Assembly (NCBI RefSeq): GCF_025359345.1
Contig: NZ_JANYGQ010000022.1
Coordinates: forward strand, 1-64,000
From: Mucilaginibacter sp.
GTDB taxonomy: Bacteria > Bacteroidota > Bacteroidia > Sphingobacteriales > Sphingobacteriaceae
Direction: 5' to 3'
Length of the DNA: 64,000 nucleotides
This document shows positions 46,833-55,540 of the stretch, piece after piece. The notes beneath the pieces are model-generated. The model ran no database searches and was not told the DNA's origin. It was given only the letters and a program-made list of their open reading frames with translations. Position 1 is the first letter of the stretch, and every line of letters begins with the position of its first letter. Position numbers and translations under genes: made by a program.

Positions 46833-47297
46833 ATGGCAACAGCTACAAAAGGACAAATAGCAAAAATTCACGTACTGCTAAATAATTTAGGTATAGCAGG
46901 TGAAAAGGCAAGTATTTTAAACAGCCTGACAAATGGCCGTACTGAAAGCACAAAGCAGTTAACAATAATTGAAGCGCGGCAATTGATTGTTAGTTTATCG
47001 GGGCATGACCCCGCAGAGCGGCTTAAGAGCCTTATTTTCTCTTTAGGCTATCAGTCCGGCATTTTATACGGTAGTACTGCTGATGATAAGAAAATGAACG
47101 CCGCAAAACTTAATATGTTTTTGAAAGAACGTGGAGCGGTAAAAAAGGAACTTAATCAAATGCGTTACGGCGAACTGGTTAAAACTCATAGGCAGTTTGA
47201 GGCGATTGTGAGCAACACCAAAAAAACCGCCGATAACAAAAGCGCAAAAAAGGTAGTAAAGAACTTATTAAACGAATTGAACCTAACAACCCTATAA
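46833..47297 (+). CDS. GemA-like (gp16, DUF1018) regulatory protein
   Basis: The 154 residues resemble the Mu gp16/GemA group: GQIAKIHVLLNNLGI near the start and a paired helical region ending QFEAIVSN. These proteins modulate early expression in Mu-like phages. The match is by eye and moderate. It lies in the early transcript. Confidence 0.5.
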   Translation: MATATKGQIAKIHVLLNNLGIAGEKASILNSLTNGRTESTKQLTIIEARQLIVSLSGHDPAERLKSLIFSLGYQSGILYGSTADDKKMNAAKLNMFLKERGAVKKELNQMRYGELVKTHRQFEAIVSNTKKTADNKSAKKVVKNLLNELNLTTL

Positions 47298-47299
47298 TT

Positions 47300-47530
47300 A
47301 TGGAAGCCGTAGAAAAACTGTCGAAAAAGGATATGAAATGTATTGAACTGTTTAAGATATTAATTACCAAAACAAGCGATGCCGATACAGTTCGTAAAAC
47401 AATGACCCGTATTTATCTCAACTACACTAAAATGCTTATCGCCGATATTAATTGGATAGGCGCTCAAAATGACACAGAATTATATCATTTGGGCGAATTA
47501 ATTGAGATATTGGATGGCGGTTATGACTAA
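47300..47530 (+). CDS. Small unknown protein, end of the early operon
   Basis: The 76 residues (MEAVEKLSKKDMKCIELFKI) are helical, acidic-basic mixed and unrecognised. It starts 2 bases past the GemA-like stop and ends before a strong terminator, which closes the early transcript. Confidence 0.5.
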   Translation: MEAVEKLSKKDMKCIELFKILITKTSDADTVRKTMTRIYLNYTKMLIADINWIGAQNDTELYHLGELIEILDGGYD

Positions 47531-47539
47531 TTGTATAAT

Positions 47540-47573
47540 AAACCGCCTTTAAAGTAGCTTAAAGGCGGTTTTT
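47540..47573 (+). terminator. Terminator of the early operon
   Basis: AAACCGCCTTTAA, a 6-base loop and TTAAAGGCGGTTT form a perfect 13-bp stem, with the T-run TTT(G) after it. Confidence 0.85.
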
Positions 47574-47597
47574 GTCAATAATTAGCCCTCATATATT

Positions 47598-47677
47598 GCA
47601 AATACCCCCTACCTTATCTCCTAATATCGTGCAAATAACAGATTGTAGCGAACTTAAAAAAACAACAAATACCCCCT
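47598..47677. repeat. Repeated AAATACCCCCT motif in the middle gap
   Basis: GCAAATACCCCCT at 47598 and ACAAATACCCCCT at 47665 are 67 bases apart. GCACATACCCCCCT occurs near the right end at 52997. Regulatory or transposase sites are possible. The 300-base gap to 47867 shows nothing else clear; it may be where structural genes once lay. Confidence 0.4.
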
Positions 47678-47867
47678 GTGTTTGGTGGTAAATGTAAAAC
47701 GATACGGGAAATGGCATTAAACACATTTGAACGCATAGGAGTATTTGCACAAATAAGCCGGTATGATATAGGCTATAAACATCATAAGTAATTAATTAAC
47801 TACATGTTACACGTAGTAGTAATGCCTTAAAATTAGGATACAGCTACATAACGCTATAATTTTACCA

Positions 47868-48083
47868 ATGAACCGAAAGACGGAATTAAATACACAAAGA
47901 AACGCGGCAATATTTCAGGACTTTATAGACCTGTATGGTGTTGGCAAAATGCGGCCCGGTGCTATTTACGATAAACTTGAGGTTAAATACTTTCTTGACC
48001 GGAAAACTATTGAGCGAATTATCACTAAGGTTAAAAACCCTAAAATAGATAAATCATGCAGTCAGGTTGAGGGGGTACCCTAA
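47868..48083 (+). CDS. Small HTH-like protein
   Basis: The 71 residues include AIYDKLEVKYFLDRKTIERI, a pattern shared with the gene at 49934. It looks like a small DNA-binding protein of Bacteroidota phages. It opens the second transcript of the element and ends 24 bases before the protease-like start. Confidence 0.5.
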   Translation: MNRKTELNTQRNAAIFQDFIDLYGVGKMRPGAIYDKLEVKYFLDRKTIERIITKVKNPKIDKSCSQVEGVP

Positions 48084-48107
48084 TTGAACTTTTTAAACTT
48101 AACTATA

Positions 48108-48989
48108 ATGCGCAAAAGCAGTAAACGACTAATTATTTCGACCGAAGCTATTAACAGCTTCGGTTTTCGTGTTTTAACAAGCGGTATCGACTTAAGCCAA
48201 TACAGGCTAAACCCTATCTTACTTTGGATGCACGTACGAACAAACGGCAATTCGAAAGACCAAATATTGCCGTTGGGTTTTGTAAGCGATTTGGAGGTAA
48301 ACGGTACAGAATTAAGTGGTATACCGAATTTTGATGATACCGACGAATTTGCAATGAAAATCTACAACAAGGTAGAAAACGGCACAATAAGAATGTGCAG
48401 CCCCGGCCTGTTACCTTTAGAGCAATCGGATGCGCCTGCAATGATGATGCCAGGGCAAACATTGCCAACCGTAGTAAAATCGGTTATGATTGAGGTTAGT
48501 ATTGCCGACATTGGTAGTAACCCCAATGCGCTGGCAGTGGAGCTTTACGATATTGCCGGACATAGCATTAAGTTATCCGCTGGGACTGCTAAGGCTGTAA
48601 TATCATCAATAGCAAGTTCGGGAAACGGGCACGGTACAAATCCAAATAGTAACCACCACGCCGCAACATTGGCAATAGTAGACAACGCTGTTAAGGCAGG
48701 TAAATTCACTAAAGGCGAAGCAAGTACTTTGCTAACTGCCGGTGCTCATCCGGCCGGGGTTGCCGCAATACACCAAAAAGTAAAAGAGGCAAAAATAGTA
48801 CCGGAACGCCTAACCGGAAGTATGCCGGAAGCACTAAAGCCGTTGGTAGCAAAAAGCTGGGATGAATTGAAAATGGCATGGGGTGATGATACAAAAAGGC
48901 TGAAAGAGCACGCCCCGGAAGTTTACAAGGCAAAATTTTTTGAGAAGAATGGCAGGATGCCCGCAGAGCGTGACGGAAAGCCGCTATAG
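48108..48989 (+). CDS. Phage prohead protease/scaffold-like protein
   Basis: The 293 residues from the ATG at 48108 (MRKSSKRLIISTEAINS) have a beta-rich N-terminal half with NPILLWMH, LPLGFVSDLEVNGTELSG and GTIRMCSPGL, recalling prohead proteases of Bacteroidota phages. A helical C-terminal half follows that may be scaffold-like (KFTKGEASTLLTAGAHP). The TTG frame start at 48084 is rejected. A protease without a capsid gene near it is odd. Confidence 0.55.
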   Translation: MRKSSKRLIISTEAINSFGFRVLTSGIDLSQYRLNPILLWMHVRTNGNSKDQILPLGFVSDLEVNGTELSGIPNFDDTDEFAMKIYNKVENGTIRMCSPGLLPLEQSDAPAMMMPGQTLPTVVKSVMIEVSIADIGSNPNALAVELYDIAGHSIKLSAGTAKAVISSIASSGNGHGTNPNSNHHAATLAIVDNAVKAGKFTKGEASTLLTAGAHPAGVAAIHQKVKEAKIVPERLTGSMPEALKPLVAKSWDELKMAWGDDTKRLKEHAPEVYKAKFFEKNGRMPAERDGKPL

Positions 48990-49143
48990 TAAAATAGTTT
49001 TTAGTTAGGTGTAAGTGCCGCCCCCGCTACGTGATAACCGTAGCGGGGATATTTAACGGGTATTTAAAGGTAATACCTGACTTATAACAATAATAATAAC
49101 CGTAAAATTTTTTAATCATAATAATAACTAATCATTTTAAGAT

Positions 49144-49836
49144 ATGAACCCTGTATTAATTTATACAAGTACCGCGAAAATAGCCGCTGACAAATCGGCC
49201 CTTAATTTAAATTTGGAACTATTCCAAAACGTGTATAACGCTTTTAAAGCAATAAATATCAGCCCTACTTTGCAGGAAATAGGCGATTTACTTAGCTTAA
49301 CTGTAAATAACAATTCTGCGCCCGGCTTTGAAACCGATTATGCCGTTAATAAACTGTTAGATGCGGCTGCACCTTATAACTTAAATGGCGTGCAGTTGCA
49401 GCGCAGTAAGGTTAAGGACATGATTGTGCCGCCTAATATGACTAACGTTAAAGCGGCGTTGATTGCTGCAAAACAGATGCAGCCCGGCATTTTAGGTAAC
49501 GATATTTCTTTGTTGACACTGGCAAATGACGTTATCAGCAAGGTAAATAACTCTGATACAATTATTGAGACCAGGAACACATTTTACACGCAAACGGATG
49601 CGGGTGCAACAATGGCAAATAGCGTTCAAGCCGTGTGTGATGCGCTCAATACGTTTGATGCAGCTAATGGTAAAGTGATTTTTGGCGGCCTATCTAAAAA
49701 AAGCGCTGAATTCGTGTATCAAAATGGCAAAAACGTTGCCGACCCATTTGAAAGCGCAATAGCAGGCGTGGAAATGCGAGGTGGACAGTTCGGCATTAGT
49801 TTGCCCTTCATTAGGTCGGTTGAGCATAACAGTTAA
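49144..49836 (+). CDS. Unknown protein of the element
   Basis: I do not recognise the family. The 230 residues (MNPVLIYTSTAKIAADKSAL) are soluble, Asn- and Ala-rich, and could be structural. In Mu the gene after protease is the capsid, but the length and sequence here do not suggest a capsid. A GC-rich inverted repeat (CCGGTCGCG with GCGCGGCCGG) lies just past the stop. Confidence 0.45.
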   Translation: MNPVLIYTSTAKIAADKSALNLNLELFQNVYNAFKAINISPTLQEIGDLLSLTVNNNSAPGFETDYAVNKLLDAAAPYNLNGVQLQRSKVKDMIVPPNMTNVKAALIAAKQMQPGILGNDISLLTLANDVISKVNNSDTIIETRNTFYTQTDAGATMANSVQAVCDALNTFDAANGKVIFGGLSKKSAEFVYQNGKNVADPFESAIAGVEMRGGQFGISLPFIRSVEHNS

Positions 49837-49903
49837 ACCGCCTGCTTTTCCGGTCGCGTTATTTAGCGCGGCCGGTTCTGCTTATCGACAATAATCTTAT
49901 TTA

Positions 49904-49914
49904 CCCCCCCCCCC
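49904..49914. repeat. Homopolymer tract of 11 C
   Basis: Eleven C residues follow TTTA and lie 19 bases before the ATG at 49934. Long C or G tracts near promoters can change length by slipped-strand mispairing. Confidence 0.9.
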
Positions 49915-49933
49915 ATTAACTATTATTTTAAAC

Positions 49934-50248
49934 ATGTTACTCGGTAATCAATTTGTTGCTGGAATACTTTCAGAGCCGGAATTAAAGAAAAGTAATGTAA
50001 AGCACGTAAAGGGTGTTTTTACAGAAAATAGGGATAAGGCCGTAGTGTGCCGTCTTTATTATCATTATAATATAAAAGGAATGCGCTATGATGTAGCATT
50101 AGCTACGCTTAATCAGGAGTTTTTTTTGGGAGAAACTACGTTGGCACAAATCATAATGCGCGAAGGCGATTTGCTAAAAAAGCTAAAAGCCGACGAAGCC
50201 GATAAAAAGTATTTAACAAACCTATTTCCTCATTACAACTGGAATTAA
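49934..50248 (+). CDS. Small HTH-like protein downstream of the C tract
   Basis: The 104 residues (MLLGNQFVAGILSEPELKKS) contain DVALATLNQEFFLGETTLAQ, similar in layout to KLEVKYFLDRKTIERI in the 47868 gene. It is probably a DNA-binding protein. It precedes the tail-fibre-like gene by 38 bases and may control it; this is inference. Confidence 0.5.
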   Translation: MLLGNQFVAGILSEPELKKSNVKHVKGVFTENRDKAVVCRLYYHYNIKGMRYDVALATLNQEFFLGETTLAQIIMREGDLLKKLKADEADKKYLTNLFPHYNWN

Positions 50249-50286
50249 TAAAAACCAATTTCTAAATTAAAATTATATTCAATAAA

Positions 50287-52059
50287 ATGGCAAGCAGAAA
50301 TATTTTAAAAAACTTTTTTAAAAGAGGGCAAAAACCAACAGAAGGGCAATTTGCATCATTGATTGATAGTTTTTGGCATAAAGATGATGACACTATACCA
50401 ATTACTAAAGTTTCTAATCTAACCGACACGCTGGCTGGTAAGGCTGCAATAGTAGACGTTGAAAACGAAGCTACTTTACGTATTTCCACGGATGCCGATT
50501 TGCAGCAACAAATAGACGAGTTGGCAGCTGGTGGCGGTGGTGGCGTAGGCCCGGCAGGGCCAGCGGGGCCAAAAGGTGACACCGGAGATGTAGGGCCAGC
50601 GGGGCCAAAGGGTGATACTGGTGATACCGGCCCGGCTGGTAGCGCTTACACTCTACCGGTAGCTACTGCAACGGTTTTAGGAGGTGTTAAGCAAGGTAGC
50701 GGCGTGACGATTGCCGGTGATGGCACTATAAGCGCCACAGGTGGCGGCGGTGGTTATGCTGGCCGTGCATTTAATGAGGTTTTAACTTTCGATGCACCCT
50801 TTAAAATGGAAACTGTGCAAACTGGCGATATTGCTTTTGTGCTCGGTAGTAGCCCGGTTGCCGATGTTAACGCGCGTGTAATAATTGTTGGCGATGGTAT
50901 TCATAGTTTAACATTTCCATCCGATTGGTATAATATCAGTGGCCAGACTTTTGAAAACACAGCCAAAAATATCATCTACCTAGAATATGATGGCGACGAA
51001 GTTGTTTATTCAATCGGCAAAATACCTACACCAGATGTAACAGCGCCGTACCTGCTTTCGGCAACTATTAGCAATTCATACAAAAATAAAATAGTACTGT
51101 CATATAGCGAGTTGCTTAGCCAGTTCACGGTGCCTGCTCCTACCGATTTTGCCGTTAATTTAAGCAAGGCGGTAACAGCGGTTGAGTTATCAGGCTCTTT
51201 GGTTACGTTAACTGTTGATAGCAATTATTCGTATGGCGATGTGGCAACGGTATCGTATACACCCGGTGGTAACCCGATACAGGACCCTTCAGCTAACTAT
51301 GCCGTTGCGTTAACCAATCATGCGGTTACTAATAATGTTTTACCGGCTGCAACTTCATTAACCTTTGTAGGGGCCAATCAAATACCGGCAACATCTGTAG
51401 TGCCGTCTGCACTGGCATTTGGCTCGGGCGGTACTGATACGGCTTTTTCTGTTAGTTTTTGGGTTAAACGTGCTGCAACAGCTAATAAGGCAATTTGCGG
51501 CATAGGTTCGCTAACCGATACATCGAAACAAAATATGTTTATCCAATTCGATACTTCTGCTGGTGAACTATTATTTCAAATTTTCTCAGCGTCTGGTCAA
51601 ATATATGTATCAACCAATTCAAATGTTACTTCCGGTGTATGGACGCATGTTACCTGCACTTATGATGGCAATAAGTTAGGGAGCGGTATGAAAGTATATT
51701 TTGATGGCAGCTTGGTAGCGGTTACTGTTCAGTCGGCAAGTTATCCCGGTCAACAGTCATTTGTAAGTGATACGCTTTTATCTGTTTTGGCTGGCCCGTA
51801 TGGCTATAATACAGGCAGCCCGCAGGAACCGGCGTATAACTACTTATTAGATCAGCTGTATTTCTGGGATAAGGAATTAACATCTGGCGATGTAACGGCA
51901 ATATACAACGGCGGCGCATTGGTTGACCCATCGGCGTTGTCAATTGCAAGCCATTTAATTGCCGGATATGAGTTTGACAGTAGTTTAGTTGACAGGGGCG
52001 CGCATGGATATACTTTAGTTAGCACCGTTGCACCTACATTTAGCACCGACCATGTTTAA
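50287..52059 (+). CDS. Tail-fibre-like protein with collagen repeats and LamG domain
   Basis: The 590 residues start with a short coiled head (MASRNILKNFFKRGQKPTEG). Collagen-like Gly-X-Y repeats follow near 80-118 (GPAGPAGPKGDTGDVGPAGP). Next come a phage-fibre style segment (ATVLGGVKQGSGVTIAGDG), a middle beta domain, and a C-terminal LamG/concanavalin-type domain (SVSFWVKRAATANKA, later DQLYFWDKELTSGDVTAIYN). Such proteins bind sugars or receptors. The stop overlaps the start of the esterase gene, so the two are made together. Confidence 0.75.
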   Translation: MASRNILKNFFKRGQKPTEGQFASLIDSFWHKDDDTIPITKVSNLTDTLAGKAAIVDVENEATLRISTDADLQQQIDELAAGGGGGVGPAGPAGPKGDTGDVGPAGPKGDTGDTGPAGSAYTLPVATATVLGGVKQGSGVTIAGDGTISATGGGGGYAGRAFNEVLTFDAPFKMETVQTGDIAFVLGSSPVADVNARVIIVGDGIHSLTFPSDWYNISGQTFENTAKNIIYLEYDGDEVVYSIGKIPTPDVTAPYLLSATISNSYKNKIVLSYSELLSQFTVPAPTDFAVNLSKAVTAVELSGSLVTLTVDSNYSYGDVATVSYTPGGNPIQDPSANYAVALTNHAVTNNVLPAATSLTFVGANQIPATSVVPSALAFGSGGTDTAFSVSFWVKRAATANKAICGIGSLTDTSKQNMFIQFDTSAGELLFQIFSASGQIYVSTNSNVTSGVWTHVTCTYDGNKLGSGMKVYFDGSLVAVTVQSASYPGQQSFVSDTLLSVLAGPYGYNTGSPQEPAYNYLLDQLYFWDKELTSGDVTAIYNGGALVDPSALSIASHLIAGYEFDSSLVDRGAHGYTLVSTVAPTFSTDHV

Positions 52060-52828
52060 AAGTACAGCGATAAGAAACAGCCATGTTATTATACTTCATG
52101 GGCAAAGCAATGCCAATGGGTTGGCAAATTCAAACGGCGTTTACCCCGCTGCTCCTGATACTAATATTTATTTGCCAAAAAAAGGGCAGTATATTTTTAA
52201 CCCGGTAACAATGTTGTGGGAACGCCTTCAGCAAAATAAAAACAATGATGGAACACCGGTAACACCTGTTTTAGGTTATACCGGTGTCGAGATGAAATTA
52301 ATGCAGCTTTTAAGCGATTATTACGGTTCTGACCAATACCTGATTAAGTACGCACAGGGCGGCACATCGGTTTCATTAACATCTGGAACGCTTTATAATT
52401 GGAACCCTGATTCGACAGATACCATTATGTTTAAAGGTGCTGTATCGAATTGCTTGGCGGCTATTAATAAGTTGCCATCACTTGGTTTAAAGCCGACTTT
52501 AGAGATATGGATACAGGGTGAGGCGGATACAGGAACAACCGATGCAAATAATTATAAAACGAATCTGACTTACTATCAAACTGAATTTAGAAACCGTTGC
52601 GGTTTGCCAAATTTAAAGTACATACAAACCGGATTAAGTAACAACCAAACCGCTTATCTTACCAACCAGGCTATTGTTAATAGCGCAAAGATGGCTATGT
52701 CTATAAATGGCAATCATTATGTAAGCACGGATGGTGCCGAAGTGGGCATAGATGGGGTACACTTTACGGTTGCTGGCTATGAAGATATTGCACAGCGGAT
52801 ATTTAATGTGGCTATAACCATGCTATAG
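52052..52828 (+). CDS. SGNH/sialate O-acetylesterase-like hydrolase
   Basis: The 258 residues from the ATG at 52052 (MFKSTAIRNSHVIILHG) have block I HGQSNANG near 16-23 with the catalytic Ser, block III-like WIQGEADTG near 152, and block V DGVHFTVAGYEDIA near 236 with His. Phage esterases of this kind trim acetyl groups from surface sugars. It overlaps the tail-fibre-like gene by 8 bases. Confidence 0.78.
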   Translation: MFKSTAIRNSHVIILHGQSNANGLANSNGVYPAAPDTNIYLPKKGQYIFNPVTMLWERLQQNKNNDGTPVTPVLGYTGVEMKLMQLLSDYYGSDQYLIKYAQGGTSVSLTSGTLYNWNPDSTDTIMFKGAVSNCLAAINKLPSLGLKPTLEIWIQGEADTGTTDANNYKTNLTYYQTEFRNRCGLPNLKYIQTGLSNNQTAYLTNQAIVNSAKMAMSINGNHYVSTDGAEVGIDGVHFTVAGYEDIAQRIFNVAITML

Positions 52829-52926
52829 CTAATATGAAATATACTTTTTTAAATTTTATATTTGTTTCATATTACTGGTGCCTTGTGTTCGCTTTTGAGT
52901 AGAATGTACAGGGGAACGCCGTAAAT

Positions 52927-52950
52927 AAAGGCCGCATTTGTGCGGCCTTT
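52927..52950 (+). terminator. Terminator near the right end of the element
   Basis: AAAGGCCGCA, a TTTG loop and TGCGGCCTTT form a 10-bp perfect stem, followed by ATCGTTT. It lies 99 bases past the esterase stop and ends the late transcript. Confidence 0.7.
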
Positions 52951-53079
52951 ATCGTTTAATTTATATAAAAATCAGGGCTATTTGGTGCCAAAATATGCAC
53001 ATACCCCCCTGCTTTAAAGCTGTTTACTTGCGTAAAAGGCTGAAATTTTACATCAAAATAGGGATTTTTACGCTGTTAA

Positions 53080-53532
53080 ATGCCTGTTTCGTTTTGTTTT
53101 TTTGGACTTTTGGATTTTTCGTTTATAGGAATTCAATGGCTAACTTTTAAAAGAATCGATAGCTACGATAAATTTTTTTTCCTAAGTAGCTTGAGTTACA
53201 CTATCGGTATTTATTTAAGTATCCAACTAGGTCGGTTGTATTTAAAGCATTATAAGTATACGCTGAACAAAGCTGTGTTTGTATTTATACCACTAATGTC
53301 AATATATTTCATGGGGTCTTTATGGGCTAGTAACGTTTCAGCCTTATCAGTTAAATATCAACAAGAAAATATAAATGAATCAATTACGATAGACAAAGTC
53401 ATTCATATTTCTACTAAAGATTATTATTACATAGGTCAAACAAAGGCATATGTCTTTTTTCATAATGAAAAAAATAACACGAATGATATTTTTCAAAAAT
53501 CGCAAGTATCTAAAATGACTTTATCTCATTGA
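53080..53532 (+). CDS. Small membrane protein, possibly frameshifted
   Basis: The 150 residues from the ATG at 53080 have membrane segments (about 33-52 and 66-84) and an unknown tail. A second frame just upstream (about 53041-53150) reads more hydrophobic (LLNACFVLFFWTFGFFVY) and joins to FKRIDSYDK of this frame by one skipped T in the TTTTAAAA run at 53145. The gene may therefore be interrupted. No family recognised. Confidence 0.4.
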   Translation: MPVSFCFFGLLDFSFIGIQWLTFKRIDSYDKFFFLSSLSYTIGIYLSIQLGRLYLKHYKYTLNKAVFVFIPLMSIYFMGSLWASNVSALSVKYQQENINESITIDKVIHISTKDYYYIGQTKAYVFFHNEKNNTNDIFQKSQVSKMTLSH

Positions 53533-53724
53533 AGTTATCTCTGCTTATCAAGGCATGCACTTATTCAATTATCCCGCCAGTCCTAGCATTTTGCTAGAAA
53601 ACACACAAAATTCAACCGTCCTGCTTGCACAGCATCGCATTTAATTTATAAATACAAAAGCCCGCAAATATCTATTACAGGCCTCTATTTTCCGCTTTTA
53701 ACAGCGTACGATATATCTCTACAA

Positions 53725-54201
53725 TCACCCCGCTTTATGATCACTATTAAAGCAATCCCTAAATATTTTCCACCCGGCCTTTGTTTTTCTCCATAGCTTC
53801 AGGTATTTACCATCGTCAAGCAGTTTCCCGCCTTGTTTAAAAACCTGCCAGGTACCTTCCTCGGCCAGGTATTCCTTACCATCCCCGTAAACATTTTCGG
53901 TATGGAACTTTACGCCTTTAACTTTTCCATCGGCAAAGGTGTCTTTAAAATCCTTTTCAAGGGCTTTTTTGCCGCGCACAGCCGGGCCGTTTGGTACCAG
54001 CAGACTTGCATCATCGGTATAAAGATTGACAATCGCCGGATCGCTTTTCGAGAACAAGTCAAAATACAAAACATTGATTTTCTCAATCGCCTTTTTTGCT
54101 TTGAGCAGTTCCCCAGTGGGCGTAGTTTGGGCCTGGCAGGCGTTATAAATTAAAAAGAGGGCTGTACACAAAATTGCCCTTACTAAGTTGTTTTGTTTCA
54201 T
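53725..54201 (-). CDS. Secreted NTF2-like (DUF4440/SnoaL) protein
   Basis: The 158 residues have a signal peptide (to about residue 24, YNACQAQ) and a cone-shaped NTF2-like fold: NLYTDDASLLVPNGPAVRG and YLAEEGTWQVFKQGG. This fold binds small ligands; the enzyme activity is unknown. It faces the element's right flank and is followed upstream by an AraC-type regulator on the same strand. Confidence 0.75.
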   Translation of the reverse strand: MKQNNLVRAILCTALFLIYNACQAQTTPTGELLKAKKAIEKINVLYFDLFSKSDPAIVNLYTDDASLLVPNGPAVRGKKALEKDFKDTFADGKVKGVKFHTENVYGDGKEYLAEEGTWQVFKQGGKLLDDGKYLKLWRKTKAGWKIFRDCFNSDHKAG

Positions 54202-54277
54202 AATTGTTTAATTGAATAAATAATTACGCCAAAACTACCCCTTCAGAAAGTTCATAAATTGTAAAAATCGGAACAGC

Positions 54278-55093
54278 TTAATTTTTTAGGGCTACGAAAA
54301 GATCCGTCGAGCTTTCAGGCGAAAATTGGGAAGGTATTGAACCGGTGAAGAACTTAAAATCTTTTATAAAATGCGACTGGTCGAAATAGCCGCACTGGTG
54401 TGCTATGGTGGTAAGCGACGCGTGTTTGCCTGCAACAAGGTGAACGCTTTTTTGAAACCGGGCAATTTTGCTGAACAGGTTTGGGGTAAGTCCGGAATAA
54501 TTTAAAAATATGGTTTGCAGGTACCGCGATGAAATGCCATACCGCGACGAAACCGAATTGATATTTTCGAAAAAGTCATCTTTGGTTAAATCGTGCATAA
54601 TGCTGTTTACCAACTTTAACCTGTTAAACTTATCTTCGAAACGGAAAAGTCTTTTTAATAAAAATGCTTCCACCAACCCGATCCTCTCCCCTGTTGACCC
54701 GGCTTCCAATAATTTGGAATGCAGCAACACGGTTTCCTTGCCGCCTATGTCTTTAAAATCAATTACCTGGTCGTTAAACTCCGCAATCCGTTCGTTAAAA
54801 AAACAGGCGGCTGTATGGGTAAAAAAGCGGATGCCAAACATCGCGTGTTTTCCGAAGGAGGTAAAAGTAAAGGGCTGAATAGTCTGGCCCCACAACTGAA
54901 TGTCGGGTTGTTTTATAAAATCGCCGTTTATTAATTGTTGCGGGCCATCATCCCCCAAATTGAACATAATCTCGATAAAGCCCGTGGCAAAAACTTTATC
55001 TTCGGTAAATACGGCCGTATCCGTTTCGCATACAAAGTAACATTGTACATAATCTTTTAAAAAACTACCCGGACTGTATTCTGTATAGCGCAT
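54278..55093 (-). CDS. AraC-type regulator
   Basis: The 271 residues from the ATG at 55093 (MRYTEYSPGSFLKDYVQC) have an N-terminal sensory domain (about 1-150) and a C-terminal pair of helix-turn-helices. These are recognisable in VSSRYGISSRYLQTIFLNYS and ASLTTIAHQCGYFDQSHFIK. An earlier in-frame TTG is less likely. The gene may control the NTF2-like gene that follows by 76 bases. Confidence 0.85.
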   Translation of the reverse strand: MRYTEYSPGSFLKDYVQCYFVCETDTAVFTEDKVFATGFIEIMFNLGDDGPQQLINGDFIKQPDIQLWGQTIQPFTFTSFGKHAMFGIRFFTHTAACFFNERIAEFNDQVIDFKDIGGKETVLLHSKLLEAGSTGERIGLVEAFLLKRLFRFEDKFNRLKLVNSIMHDLTKDDFFENINSVSSRYGISSRYLQTIFLNYSGLTPNLFSKIARFQKSVHLVAGKHASLTTIAHQCGYFDQSHFIKDFKFFTGSIPSQFSPESSTDLFVALKN

Positions 55094-55220
55094 ATACCAG
55101 CAAAAACTATAGCTAAGGTAATACAAAACGGGACTATTCTAAATTAAAATCAGCTGCTGTAGGGGAAGGTCCAGCGGCGGCTATATAAAGAAAAGCCTTC
55201 TATAATTTAATTGAGTTCGG

Positions 55221-55437
55221 TCGCCTCACCCCAAACCCCTCTCCAAAGGAGAGGGGCTTAAAAATGTATTTTTATTGAAGTGCGAAGTTTAAGGCGAAAC
55301 GCAAACCTTTCTGTAAACTCTATGGATTTGTTAGACGCGCCTGTACAAAAGGAACGGGCAGCACAGCTTAAAAATGTATTTTTATTCAGGTGCGAAGCTA
55401 AAGTCCTCTCCTTTGGAGAGGATTTAGGTGAGGCGAA
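55221..55437. repeat. Intergenic palindrome, family F, with inner direct repeats
   Basis: Ends CGCCTCACCCCAAACCCC and GGTGAGGCG-type words, with CCTCTCCAAAGGAGAGG and CCTCTCCTTTGGAGAGG near them, mirror one another. Inside, CTTAAAAATGTATTTTTATT occurs twice, at 55257 and 55370. The rest of the 500-base gap between the AraC and OmpA genes shows no gene. Confidence 0.7.
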
Positions 55438-55540
55438 GTAAAAGTCTGTGTGTACCGATCCTTATCTCGAACTCACGTATATTTTAGGTGGGCACTTAAA
55501 TTTCAGCATTCAAACAAAATGCTGAACGGGCGGCTGGGCC

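Larger units (their letters stand above)
41968..53020. mobile_element. Compact Mu-like transposable element or prophage remnant (limits approximate)
   Basis: The genes are in Mu-like order: repressor leftward, Ner-like regulator, transposase A, ATPase B, GemA-like, small regulators, protease-like, then receptor-binding-type proteins, all rightward after the repressor. Both ends are non-coding with repeats (42271-42306 on the left; the AAATACCCCC motif on the right). Packaging, capsid, tail and lysis genes are not seen. Exact ends are not determined; a 13-base near repeat GGCTATTTGGTGC at 42249 and 52976 is a weak hint only. Confidence 0.6.

Noticed and set aside
42249..52988. 13-base near repeat GGCTATTTGGTGC at both flanks as attachment site
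   Set aside because: The left copy has an extra T, and Mu-like elements make only short target duplications; chance is likely.
50287..53020. Diversity-generating retroelement near the fibre gene
   Set aside because: Such elements occur in Bacteroides Mu-like phages, but no reverse transcriptase or template repeat is visible here.
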